This document shows, piece after piece, positions 26,618 to 34,619 of a stretch of DNA of 64,000 bases. The position numbers were made by a program, and so were the translations under genes. The stretch is from Bacteroidota bacterium. GTDB taxonomy: Bacteria; Bacteroidota; Bacteroidia; Flavobacteriales; Flavobacteriaceae. The notes beneath the pieces are model-generated. The model was not told the DNA's origin, made no database searches, and saw only the letters and a program-made list of their open reading frames with translations. Position 1 is the stretch's first letter. Every line of letters begins with the position of its first letter. The stretch lies in assembly GCA_018267095.1 (NCBI GenBank), contig JAFDZC010000001.1:62001-126000 (forward strand). The letters run 5' to 3'.

Positions 26618-27028
26618 TTAGCAGTATTCTGCGTAAGCGTCCATGAGGTTTTCGGCAATCATTTCTGCCGGACGGCCTTCAATGTGGTGACGCTCTAACA
26701 TGTGTACGAGTTCACCGTCTTTGAACAACGCCATGCTTGGTGACGAAGGCGGAAACGGAAACATATGCTGGCGCGCAGCATCCACCGCTTCTCGGTCTAC
26801 ACCGGCAAAAACGGTGATTAATTGATCGGGCTTTTTGGCGCCGGCCAAACTCATTTTGGCACCCGGACGCGCATTACGAGCAGCGCATCCACACACAGAG
26901 TTCACGACTACCAATGTGGTTCCGCCTTTTTGCAAAGCATTTTCAACATCGGCAGCGCTATATAAATTCTGAAAACCGGCGTCTGTAAGTTCAGCACGCA
27001 TCGGGTTGACCATTTCTTCTGGATACAT
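26618..27028 (-). CDS. Bacilliredoxin BrxA/BrxB family protein
   Basis: The 136-residue thioredoxin-fold protein begins MYPEEMVNPMRAELTDAGF and has the CGC active site in VVNSVCGCAARNARP, both diagnostic of the YphP/YqiW (BrxA/BrxB) family. These proteins remove bacillithiol from S-thiolated proteins. Whether this organism makes bacillithiol cannot be seen here. It is a single-gene unit; a -7-like TACTTTTG lies on the minus strand at 27055-27062. Confidence 0.92.
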   Translation of the reverse strand: MYPEEMVNPMRAELTDAGFQNLYSAADVENALQKGGTTLVVVNSVCGCAARNARPGAKMSLAGAKKPDQLITVFAGVDREAVDAARQHMFPFPPSSPSMALFKDGELVHMLERHHIEGRPAEMIAENLMDAYAEYC

Positions 27029-27124
27029 AGGATTTTATCTTAAGTTATGCTCGGCAAAAGTACAAAGTTTTTCAGATGCAGTCAGGCCAGATATGATAAA
27101 GATTTGTTATAAATCGCCCGTGCA

Positions 27125-28267
27125 TTATTTGAAAATCCGATGCGCCAGCGCCAATACAAACCAGCGTTTCGGACAGCGCAAAATAATGTTCAAGTCTTCA
27201 GAGAAAGAACTTTCTTCATCGAGAAATTTAAAGATGGGTTCTACTTTTCCGCGGCGAAACATCTGCCCAAAAATGCGGCTTCCGATTTGGTTTTTGTGAT
27301 AGAGTAGGTCAATCAGCAGCAAATCATAGAACCAAAAACGGTTCTTTTGGTGAAATTTCCGCATGTCGTTTTGCGTTCGCAGAAATTGCACGAGCGCATT
27401 TGATTTCTTGATCGTGTTTTTAAATGTATAACCCGTGCTGGCTTTGGTCCAACCACCGGCCGAGCCAATGTGCAAAATGCGCTTTGAATTGTGTTTCCAA
27501 AACCGGTAACACGTCATAGGAATATTGCCTTGTTCGGTTTCGAGTATTTCATACGTTCCGGCTTCGTGTTTTTCTAAATAAGCTTTGATTTCGGCCTCAT
27601 AGGCTTCTTTGGGCAATAAATCAGGCGAGAACAAAGTATATTCTACCAAAGCTTCGTTTTCGCTCATCGGCAACACATACATAAAACGCGTGTTGTTTTT
27701 TTGTTCCACCGAGAAATCCATAAAAGTCACGCAATCAGCCGTAAAAACCGGATTTTCGGTTTTGACGCGCCAACCCACAAAATGCTGCTGCACGAGCGGA
27801 TACTTTTTTTGCTGCCCAATAATTTCCGGCCGAAAAATCGAATTAAAAATGTAGTTGCAACTAAAACTGCTGTTATGGGTTTTCACGATGCAATGCGCGC
27901 CCATTTCTTGAAAATCTACTACAGCTTCTTGTAGGAAATGTACATTTGGATGCTGCTCGATTTTTGAAAGAATTTCCTCGTAAAAATCAATACCGCGCAC
28001 CATTTTATAGGTATAAGGCGCCAAGTCAAACGTTCGGCTAAAATGTTCATCAGCAAACAAGGCTTGGTTCCAAGTGCGATGTGTGATTGAGTTGTAATGA
28101 TTTTGTTTATCCCAAAAACACCAAGTTCGGTCGTTGTTTTTTTTGGCATCGGCATCGAGCAATAAAATCCGAAGGTCACGGAAATATTCGTTTTGCAACA
28201 TTTGCTCAACGGTTATCAGCGCCGCGAGTCCCGAACCTGTAAAAATATAGTGATAATGCTGCATCAA
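27125..28267 (-). CDS. crtY: Lycopene beta-cyclase family protein
   Basis: Cyclises the ends of lycopene to give beta-carotene, the precursor of zeaxanthin-type flavobacterial pigments. The 380-residue protein has the N-terminal dinucleotide-binding motif FTGSGLAALITVEQML, followed by LDADAKKNNDRTWCFWDK, a conserved segment of CrtY-type cyclases, and IGSAGGWTKASTGYTF near residue 260. Its first four bases overlap the end of the upstream outer-membrane protein gene, so it is co-transcribed with it and not with other carotenoid genes, none of which are in this window. Confidence 0.88.
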   Translation of the reverse strand: MMQHYHYIFTGSGLAALITVEQMLQNEYFRDLRILLLDADAKKNNDRTWCFWDKQNHYNSITHRTWNQALFADEHFSRTFDLAPYTYKMVRGIDFYEEILSKIEQHPNVHFLQEAVVDFQEMGAHCIVKTHNSSFSCNYIFNSIFRPEIIGQQKKYPLVQQHFVGWRVKTENPVFTADCVTFMDFSVEQKNNTRFMYVLPMSENEALVEYTLFSPDLLPKEAYEAEIKAYLEKHEAGTYEILETEQGNIPMTCYRFWKHNSKRILHIGSAGGWTKASTGYTFKNTIKKSNALVQFLRTQNDMRKFHQKNRFWFYDLLLIDLLYHKNQIGSRIFGQMFRRGKVEPIFKFLDEESSFSEDLNIILRCPKRWFVLALAHRIFK

Positions 28268-28995
28268 ATTCTAAATGAAATACCCAGCGCGGTGTAATAT
28301 TCAGCGGTTTGCCCCGCGATGCGCTTGCCTGATGACAAATCTAGCATAAAATCATCCGAAATCAAATAAGTAAATCCGCCATCGATGCTGTGATTAGCCG
28401 ATTCAAATTGCGGAGCAAAACCAAAAACCTCGGCATAACAACCAAGCTGATTGCTTAAGCTGTAGCCCAAAGTGGCCGTATACAACCAAGTTCTGCGGCG
28501 ATCTTCGGCATCCCATTGCGCGCCCAAATTGTAGCCCAAACTCAGTTTTTCTGAAAGCGTGTGTTGCATCGTAAAACGAAAATTAGGCATGTAATAGTTG
28601 GATTGATAATCGGAAGCAGCCCATTTAGGAATCGTTACTTGTGCGATTAATGAGGTTTTCGGGCGTCCTTTTTTCTCGTCGCAAAAGTTGATTTTAAAAC
28701 CGAGTTGAATGGGTTGCAACCCTGAATTTTGTGTGTTGTCGTAGCTTTCAATATTCCATTCAGTAATGAGGCGAAGCTCTAGTTTTTGCGTTAATCCGAA
28801 TTTTGATAAACTCGACGGAACCGAATAATTGTTGTGGTCGAGTTCTTTTTTATAGCTGAATCCCGATTCTATTTGAAATCTTCCTTTGGGAACTGTAAAC
28901 GGTGTTTCGGTTTGATCCGGGCGATCACATTGAATGGGTGATTGGCTCCATATAGAAAAGGGAATCAACAGCGTGACTAAAGTTAGTTTGTTCAT
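28264..28995 (-). CDS. Outer-membrane channel-like protein (phenol-degradation meta-pathway transporter family fold)
   Basis: From the ATG at 28995 the protein is 243 residues with signal peptide MNKLTLVTLLIPFSIWSQ. The mature part begins QCDRPDQTETPFTVPKGRFQ and continues with alternating amphipathic strands, ending in the aromatic-terminated ALGISFRI. This matches the family of predicted outer-membrane barrels annotated as MetA-pathway transporters. Its start codon lies ten bases from a DtxR-type palindrome that overlaps the predicted -7 element, and mntH is divergent, so passage of manganese or iron across the outer membrane is a plausible role. That role is an inference. Confidence 0.75.
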   Translation of the reverse strand: MNKLTLVTLLIPFSIWSQSPIQCDRPDQTETPFTVPKGRFQIESGFSYKKELDHNNYSVPSSLSKFGLTQKLELRLITEWNIESYDNTQNSGLQPIQLGFKINFCDEKKGRPKTSLIAQVTIPKWAASDYQSNYYMPNFRFTMQHTLSEKLSLGYNLGAQWDAEDRRRTWLYTATLGYSLSNQLGCYAEVFGFAPQFESANHSIDGGFTYLISDDFMLDLSSGKRIAGQTAEYYTALGISFRI

Positions 28996-29004
28996 AAAAT
29001 TAAA

Positions 29005-29040
29005 TTTAGGCAAACCTAAAAAAATATTTACTCAAGACAA
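29005..29040 (-). promoter_or_regulatory. DtxR/MntR-type operator overlapping a predicted promoter
   Basis: TTTAGGCAAACCTAAA at 29005-29020 is a 16-base element with perfect TTTAGG/CCTAAA arms, like operators of DtxR/MntR-family metal regulators. On the minus strand the same bases contain TAGGTTTG (29011-29018), an exact TAnnTTTG -7 element, with TTG 19 bases upstream at 29038-29040. A bound repressor would therefore block transcription toward the channel and lycopene cyclase genes. For mntH the element lies about 30 bases upstream of the predicted -7. Confidence 0.7.
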
Positions 29041-29051
29041 ATTAAACTTTA

Positions 29052-29059
29052 TATATTTG
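29052..29059 (+). promoter_or_regulatory. -7-like element of mntH
   Basis: TATATTTG matches TAnnTTTG and lies 14 bases before the mntH ATG. No TTG is found at the usual distance upstream, where the sequence is ACTCAAGAC, so the -33 element is weak. Confidence 0.4.
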
Positions 29060-29073
29060 TCAAAAAAACTATT

Positions 29074-30954
29074 ATGAGTAAGTCTTTAGAAGAGGTTCAT
29101 GAGTCAGTCAACACCGAGTACAAGAAAACCGGCTTTAGGCGAATTCTCGCTTTTTTAGGCCCGGCCTATATGATTAGTGTGGGCTATATGGATCCCGGCA
29201 ACTGGGCGACTGATATTGCCGGCGGTAGTCAGTTTGGCTATACGCTTATCTGGGTGTTGCTCATGAGCAATGTGATGGCACTTTTACTGCAAAGCCTTAG
29301 CGCAAGATTGGGCATCGTTACCCAACGCGATTTGGCGCAAGCCTCGCGTGAAACCTATGCGCCATTTGTCAATTATATCTTGTATTTTTTGGCCGAGATT
29401 GCCATTGCTGCCTGTGATTTGGCCGAAGTACTCGGAATGGCCATCGGCATCAATTTGCTTTTTGGCTTGCCGCTGATTCAAGGGGTGATTATCACCGTAC
29501 TCGATACTTTTTTACTGCTGTTTCTCATCCACAAAGGCATCCGTAAAATGGAAGCATTTATCATTGCACTCATCATGATTATTGGATTGTCGTTTATAGC
29601 CGAAATGATATTTGCCCAACCTGAAATCGGAAAAATTGCCACCGGACTTATTCCGAGTTTACCCAACGAAGCCGCACTCTACATTGCCATCGGAATCATT
29701 GGCGCTACGGTCATGCCCCATAATTTATACCTGCACTCCTCGCTGGTGCAAACCCGCAAATTTGATCGCAACCCCGAGGGCATTCGTCGAGCACTCAAAT
29801 ACAATTTTATCGACAGTGCCATTGCGCTCAATTTGGCTTTTTTTGTCAATGCCGCGATTCTGATTTTGGCTGCCGCCGCTTTTTACAATAATGGCCTTTT
29901 TGAAGTTAGTGAAATTCAAGATGCGCACAAATTATTGGCTCCGATGTTGGGCTCTGAATGGGCGCCGATACTGTTTGCCGTAGCGCTCATAGCCGCCGGA
30001 CAAAGCTCTACCATTACCGGAACCCTCGCCGGACAAATCATCATGGAAGGTTATCTGAATTTGCGCATTCAGCCTTGGGTAAGAAGAATCATCACGCGAT
30101 TGATTGCGATTGTTCCAGCCGTCATTGCCATTGTCGTTTTTGGCGAAGCGGTCACCGGAAAATTGCTCATTTTGAGTCAAGTGATTTTGAGTTTGCAACT
30201 CGGTTTTGCGATTATTCCGCTGATTCATTTTGTGAGCGATCCCGTCAAAATGAAAGGTTTTCAGATTGGTAAAATCACCCAAATCGCTTCGTGGATAGTC
30301 GCCTTGATTATTGTGTCGCTCAATGTTCGTTTGGTATATGAAGAAATCAGCGCATGGCTCATGAATTCAGAGCATCCAACAGTATTGGTCTTTACGGTAG
30401 TTCCGGTGGTAATCGGGTTTATGGTTTTATTGCTGTACATCGTTTTCAAACCGTTTTTCTCAAAAGCCAAACAAAAAGCCTTCAACCATTCGCCACACCA
30501 TTTGTCATTAGCGATTGATACCCATAAAAATTACGCGCGCAAACAAATAGCTGTAACGGTTGATTTTTCTCATGCCGATTCAAGAGCGCTCCAACACGCG
30601 ATTGATTTGGGCGGAAAAGAGGCTGAATATACGCTGATTCACATTGTAGAAACCGTCGGCGCGATGATGTACGGGAATGATATTATTGACCACGAAACCA
30701 CAATGGATGAAAAACTCTTGCATCAATATTATGAGTTGCTCACCGACAAAGGTTTTTCGGTACAAACCAAACTCGGTTTTGGCAAGCCCGGTCGCGCCAT
30801 TTCAACTATTGTCAACCAAGGAAATTATGACTTGCTGATTATGGGCACACACGGACATCATACGTTTAAAGATTTGCTTCTGGGCACCACGGTCGATAAA
30901 GTGCGACACGAAATTTCAGTTCCGCTGTATTTGGTCAAACATCATGATGAATAA
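29074..30954 (+). CDS. mntH: Nramp-family divalent metal transporter fused to a universal stress protein domain
   Basis: A 626-residue fusion. Residues about 20-460 form an Nramp transporter with the metal-site motifs DPGNW (residues 40-44) and MPHNLYLHS (from residue 214), importing Mn2+ or Fe2+ with protons. Residues about 485-625 form a UspA-type domain whose GTHG-x9-GT motif (from residue 591) is the ATP-binding form. Typical MntH proteins are about 410-430 residues and lack this domain. It lies 40 bases upstream of a DtxR-type regulator gene and next to a matching operator, so metal-dependent control is likely. Confidence 0.9.
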   Translation: MSKSLEEVHESVNTEYKKTGFRRILAFLGPAYMISVGYMDPGNWATDIAGGSQFGYTLIWVLLMSNVMALLLQSLSARLGIVTQRDLAQASRETYAPFVNYILYFLAEIAIAACDLAEVLGMAIGINLLFGLPLIQGVIITVLDTFLLLFLIHKGIRKMEAFIIALIMIIGLSFIAEMIFAQPEIGKIATGLIPSLPNEAALYIAIGIIGATVMPHNLYLHSSLVQTRKFDRNPEGIRRALKYNFIDSAIALNLAFFVNAAILILAAAAFYNNGLFEVSEIQDAHKLLAPMLGSEWAPILFAVALIAAGQSSTITGTLAGQIIMEGYLNLRIQPWVRRIITRLIAIVPAVIAIVVFGEAVTGKLLILSQVILSLQLGFAIIPLIHFVSDPVKMKGFQIGKITQIASWIVALIIVSLNVRLVYEEISAWLMNSEHPTVLVFTVVPVVIGFMVLLLYIVFKPFFSKAKQKAFNHSPHHLSLAIDTHKNYARKQIAVTVDFSHADSRALQHAIDLGGKEAEYTLIHIVETVGAMMYGNDIIDHETTMDEKLLHQYYELLTDKGFSVQTKLGFGKPGRAISTIVNQGNYDLLIMGTHGHHTFKDLLLGTTVDKVRHEISVPLYLVKHHDE

Positions 30955-30994
30955 ACATATCTTTGCTTTAAAATCAATCTAAAAAGCCACCGGA

Positions 30995-31657
30995 ATGACG
31001 CTTTCTGAAGAGAATTATCTCAAAACCATTTATCATCTCACGCAATCAACGCAAAGCGAAGTGAGCACCAACGCCATTGCCGAAAAGATGGAAACCAAAG
31101 CTTCGTCGGTAACCGATATGCTCAAGAAACTCGCCGAAAAAAACTGGATTTTCTATAAAAAGTATCAAGGCGTTTCGCTCACCGAACAAGGTTTGTTGGC
31201 CGCCAAAATGATTGTGCGCAAACATCGCTTGTGGGAGTTTTTCTTGGTGGATAAATTGCATTTTGCTTGGGATGAAGTCCACGATATTGCCGAACAACTC
31301 GAGCACATTAAATCAGAACAACTCATCAACAAACTCGATGATTTTTTGGGCAATCCCTCAAGAGACCCACATGGCGATTCGATTCCTGATCGCGACGGAA
31401 ATATCATTGCTATTGAAAAAGTTTTGTTGTCTGAAGTCTTGCCGGGACAGGCGTGTCAGTGTGTGGGTGTGAAAGATTCCTCTGCGGCGTTTTTGAAATA
31501 CCTGGACAACCATCAAATTGCTTTGGGCACGCCGATTAAAATTCTATCGATTGAAGAATTTGACTTATCTTTAAAAGTTCAAATCAAAGATCAGCAGCAT
31601 GTTATCTCCAACAAAATTGCCAACAATTTGTATGTTAAAATCATTCAGGATAAATAA
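30995..31657 (+). CDS. mntR: DtxR/MntR-family metal-dependent transcriptional regulator
   Basis: The 220-residue protein has an N-terminal winged helix (EENYLKTIYHLTQ, AIAEKMETKASSVTDMLKKLAEK), a metal-binding and dimerisation domain with the conserved KHRLWEFFLVDKL, HDIAEQLEHIKSEQLINKLDDFLGN split over residues about 85-120, and a C-terminal SH3-like FeoA domain. It follows mntH in the same operon. The DtxR-type palindrome at 29005-29020 is the obvious candidate binding site, making this a likely manganese- or iron-sensing repressor of mntH and the divergent operon. Confidence 0.88.
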   Translation: MTLSEENYLKTIYHLTQSTQSEVSTNAIAEKMETKASSVTDMLKKLAEKNWIFYKKYQGVSLTEQGLLAAKMIVRKHRLWEFFLVDKLHFAWDEVHDIAEQLEHIKSEQLINKLDDFLGNPSRDPHGDSIPDRDGNIIAIEKVLLSEVLPGQACQCVGVKDSSAAFLKYLDNHQIALGTPIKILSIEEFDLSLKVQIKDQQHVISNKIANNLYVKIIQDK

Positions 31658-32069
31658 GCGCTTGCTAGTTTTGTTGCTTTGTTTGTGCGCTTTGAATATT
31701 TCGGCACAGAAAAAACGCAAAAAAACCAAGTTGCAAGATTTCTCGATTACCTATAAAACCGGACTTAAAAAATCAGGTACGCAGGTTTTTATTAAAGAAG
31801 TCATATCCGATACGCGTTGCCCTGAAGATGTTGAATGCATTTGGGCAGGCGAGGCGCAAGTGCTCGTTTCGGTTTATAAAAACGGAAAATGGCTTGACGA
31901 AAACGTGCTTACATTTTCGACCAAAAATCAAGATGAAAACAAGACATGGCTGGCAGAAACTTTGGCCATTCCGCTGGAGAAAATAAAATCTTTGATGTTT
32001 GTTCCCAGACCCAAATCGGGTGTAAAAACGCCTGTGAAAAGCTATGCTATTCGCGTAGATATCGAATAA
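31632..32069 (+). CDS. Uncharacterised secreted protein with a DTRCPEDVECIWAG motif
   Basis: The ATG at 31632, inside the last part of mntR, gives 145 residues with a signal peptide (RLLVLLLCLCALNISAQ). The mature protein has a lysine-rich start and a central DTRCPEDVECIWAGEAQV containing its only two mature cysteines, likely a disulfide. I do not recognise a named family, although this motif occurs in small Bacteroidota envelope proteins. The 26-base overlap with mntR and the convergent feo genes suggest a link to metal handling, which is unproven. Confidence 0.65.
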   Translation: MLKSFRINKRLLVLLLCLCALNISAQKKRKKTKLQDFSITYKTGLKKSGTQVFIKEVISDTRCPEDVECIWAGEAQVLVSVYKNGKWLDENVLTFSTKNQDENKTWLAETLAIPLEKIKSLMFVPRPKSGVKTPVKSYAIRVDIE

Positions 32070-32070
32070 A

Positions 32071-32190
32071 TCAATGACAACCGCAATCGTCTGAATCGCA
32101 GTTTTTCTTTTTGGGTTTGATCCAAAATTTGCGTACCAAAAAAACAACGGCCGCGGCCAAAATCAGATAAGCTATAATTTCTTGTGCCAT
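32071..32190 (-). CDS. FeoB-associated Cys-rich membrane protein
   Basis: A 39-residue protein too short for most gene finders: MAQEIIAYLILAAAVVFLVR forms one membrane segment, followed by a basic stretch KPKKKN and a cysteine-rich tail CDSDDCGCH. This layout is that of the small FeoB-associated proteins (FeoC-like in position). The start is one base beyond the feoB stop (32192), so it is translationally coupled to feoB and probably helps the iron transporter. Confidence 0.85.
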   Translation of the reverse strand: MAQEIIAYLILAAAVVFLVRKFWIKPKKKNCDSDDCGCH

Positions 32191-32191
32191 T

Positions 32192-34300
32192 TTAGTGAAG
32201 TATTTGGTAAGCCGATAAAGCCACCAGATAAGCCAGTCCGCTCATGATGAGCAGCTGAATCATCGGCCATTTCCAGGAGTTGGTTTCTTTGCGCACAATG
32301 GCCAGCGTGCTGATACATTGCATGGCAAAAGCGTAAAACAAAAGCAGCGATGCGCCCGAAGCCATCGTAAAAGTCGGTGTTCCGTCTTGGCGAACTTCGC
32401 GCTTCATTTGTTCTTTGATCGTGGCTTCTTCGTCGCTTTGATTGCCAACGCTGTAAATGGTTGCCAAAGTTCCGACAAATACTTCGCGAGCCGCAAATGA
32501 ACTCACCACCGCCACACCAATTTTCCAATCATAACCCAGCGGTTGAATGACCGGCTCAATCATTTTTCCGGAGATTCCGATATAGGAATGTTCGAGTTTG
32601 TACTCGGCAATATGATTTTCAAGCTGCGTAACATCTGCGGAAGCGCCCTGATTTTGATATTTATTTTTAACAATCGACTCAGCATTTTCAAAATCGCTGC
32701 CCGGACCGTGGGAACCCAAAAACCACAAAATGACCGATAAAGCCAGAATGATTTTTCCCGCGCCAAAAACAAACGATTTGGTCTTCTCGACCACATTGAT
32801 CAAAACGTTTTTGAACATGGGCAGTTTGTAGTTAGGCATCTCAACCACAAAGTAAGATTTGCTCTTGATTTTCAGAACTTTATTCAGAATATAAGCCGAG
32901 AGAATCGCCATGCCAAAGCCTACCAAATACAGAATCATGAGCGTTAAACCCTGTAAATTGACGATGCCCAAAACATATTCATCGGGAATCACCAGCGCAA
33001 TAATGATCGCATACACCGGCAAACGCGCCGAACAAGTCGTAAAAGGCGTCACCAAAATGGTGATCAGGCGTTCTTTCCAATTCTCGATGTTGCGCGTAGC
33101 CATAATGGCTGGAATGGCGCAGGCCGTGCCTGAAATGAGCGGAACCACACTTTTGCCCGAAAGTCCGAAACGGCGCATGATTTTGTCCATCAAAAAAACC
33201 ACACGGCTCATATAACCACTTTCTTCCAGAATAGAAATAAACATGAACAAGAAGGCAATTTGCGGGATAAAAATCAAAATACCGCCAATGCCCGGAATAA
33301 TGCCTTCAGAAATTAAACTCGTCAAAATTCCCGGTTGTAAATGTTGATTGGCGTAAGCACTCAGGGTGGCAAATGAGCTGTCAATCATGTCCATCGGAAT
33401 TTGCGACCAATCAAAAATCGACTGAAAAATCACCGCCAGAATCATAAAGAAAATCACATAGCCCCAGAATTTATGCATCAGCACGCGGTCAATGCGGCTA
33501 CGCCAATCTTTGGCATTTGCGGTGTCGATTTTCTGTCCTTCTTTTAAAACCTCGTTGATGAACTGATAGCGCTTGATGGTTTCTTTTTGCTGTAATCTTT
33601 TTAGATCAGAATGTGAACGCGTAAAATTGCTGTCGAGTTCTTTTCGCTCTAAATTCAAAAAGTTCACATCTTGGGTAATGACCAGCCAAAGTTTATACAA
33701 AAGCTGATTCGGAAAGGTTTTTCGGAGTCTGTCAAAATACTCCGGATCAATGCTCGAAGCATTCACACAAGGCTCAGTCGAGAGGTTTTTATAACCGACA
33801 ATGAGCTCTTTTAAAGCGTCAATCCCGATGCCTTTGCGCGAGCTGATCAGGGCAATTTTGGTTTTGAGTTTTTCTTCTAAAATGGCCAAATCAAGCGAAA
33901 TACCTTTGTACTGCATGCGATCGGCCATGTTGATGACCAAAATGGTTGGAATTTCTAAATCTTTGATTTGGGTAAAAAGCAGCAAATTGCGTTTGAGGTT
34001 CTCGACATCGGCAATCACCACAGCCACATCCGGAAAAAGTTGATCGTTTTTGTTGAGCAACAATTCAATGACGACGTTTTCATCCATTGAACTCGCATTG
34101 AGGCTGTAAGTGCCCGGTAAATCAAGAATATTGGCTTTGATGTTACCTGGAAGCTTACAAAACCCAACTTTTTTTTCAACCGTAATACCCGGATAGTTTC
34201 CGACTTGTTGGTTGAGTCCGGTGAGTTGATTAAACACCGAAGTTTTTCCGGTATTCGGATTGCCAATCAGCGCGACATTGATGGTTTGCTTGCTTTTCAT
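32192..34300 (-). CDS. feoB: Ferrous iron transport protein B
   Basis: Imports Fe2+ across the inner membrane. The 702 residues start with a GTPase domain: P-loop GNPNTGKTS (residues 13-21), switch and DLPGTYSLN (G3), and NMAD (G4). A helical spacer follows, then polytopic membrane domains with the two Gate-like repeats, including GTACAIPAIMATRNIENWKE and PFTTCSARLPVYAIIIALVI with the conserved cysteine, and the second gate near SSFAAREVFVGTLATIYSVG. It starts nine bases after the feoA stop. Confidence 0.96.
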   Translation of the reverse strand: MKSKQTINVALIGNPNTGKTSVFNQLTGLNQQVGNYPGITVEKKVGFCKLPGNIKANILDLPGTYSLNASSMDENVVIELLLNKNDQLFPDVAVVIADVENLKRNLLLFTQIKDLEIPTILVINMADRMQYKGISLDLAILEEKLKTKIALISSRKGIGIDALKELIVGYKNLSTEPCVNASSIDPEYFDRLRKTFPNQLLYKLWLVITQDVNFLNLERKELDSNFTRSHSDLKRLQQKETIKRYQFINEVLKEGQKIDTANAKDWRSRIDRVLMHKFWGYVIFFMILAVIFQSIFDWSQIPMDMIDSSFATLSAYANQHLQPGILTSLISEGIIPGIGGILIFIPQIAFLFMFISILEESGYMSRVVFLMDKIMRRFGLSGKSVVPLISGTACAIPAIMATRNIENWKERLITILVTPFTTCSARLPVYAIIIALVIPDEYVLGIVNLQGLTLMILYLVGFGMAILSAYILNKVLKIKSKSYFVVEMPNYKLPMFKNVLINVVEKTKSFVFGAGKIILALSVILWFLGSHGPGSDFENAESIVKNKYQNQGASADVTQLENHIAEYKLEHSYIGISGKMIEPVIQPLGYDWKIGVAVVSSFAAREVFVGTLATIYSVGNQSDEEATIKEQMKREVRQDGTPTFTMASGASLLLFYAFAMQCISTLAIVRKETNSWKWPMIQLLIMSGLAYLVALSAYQILH

Positions 34301-34309
34301 GGCTTGGAT

Positions 34310-34537
34310 TTAGAGGCAATCAATTTCAATAATACAGGCCGTTTCTAACCGAATGGCCACATGCGCACCGTTGATGTTCAGATACAACGGATCACCAAAA
34401 GGAGCCACTTGAATAAGTTCGACCAAATTGCCCGGCAAACAGCCCATCTCAAGAAGTTTGAGCGGAAGGGCTTCTACATCAAAATCTTTGATGAGCGCTT
34501 TTTCGCCTTTTTTGAGATGACAAAGATGGGTTTGCAA
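34310..34537 (-). CDS. feoA: Ferrous iron transport protein A, TTG start
   Basis: A 75-residue SH3-like cytosolic partner of FeoB, with LKLLEMGCLPGNLVELIQVAPFGDPLYL typical of the family (given here in part only to identify it). No ATG is available: an in-frame stop lies two codons before the TTG at 34535-34537, and the next methionine is inside the domain, so TTG is the start. It is the first gene of the feo operon, with a tandem repeat and a -7-like element just upstream. Confidence 0.92.
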   Translation of the reverse strand: MQTHLCHLKKGEKALIKDFDVEALPLKLLEMGCLPGNLVELIQVAPFGDPLYLNINGAHVAIRLETACIIEIDCL

Positions 34538-34543
34538 ATCTTA

Positions 34544-34571
34544 TTTAGATTGAATTTAGATTGCAAAAGTA
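34544..34571 (-). promoter_or_regulatory. feoA promoter with tandem TTTAGATTG repeat
   Basis: Two direct copies of TTTAGATTG lie at 34544-34552 and 34555-34563, 11 bases apart, about one helix turn. On the minus strand TACTTTTG (34564-34571) matches TAnnTTTG. The repeats therefore cover the expected transcription start and leader of feoA, where an iron-dependent repressor would act. No -33 TTG stands at the usual distance. Confidence 0.5.
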
Positions 34572-34619
34572 ACGATTAAATAGAAAAGTGAAATGATAAA
34601 AATCAGATTTATCAAAAAT

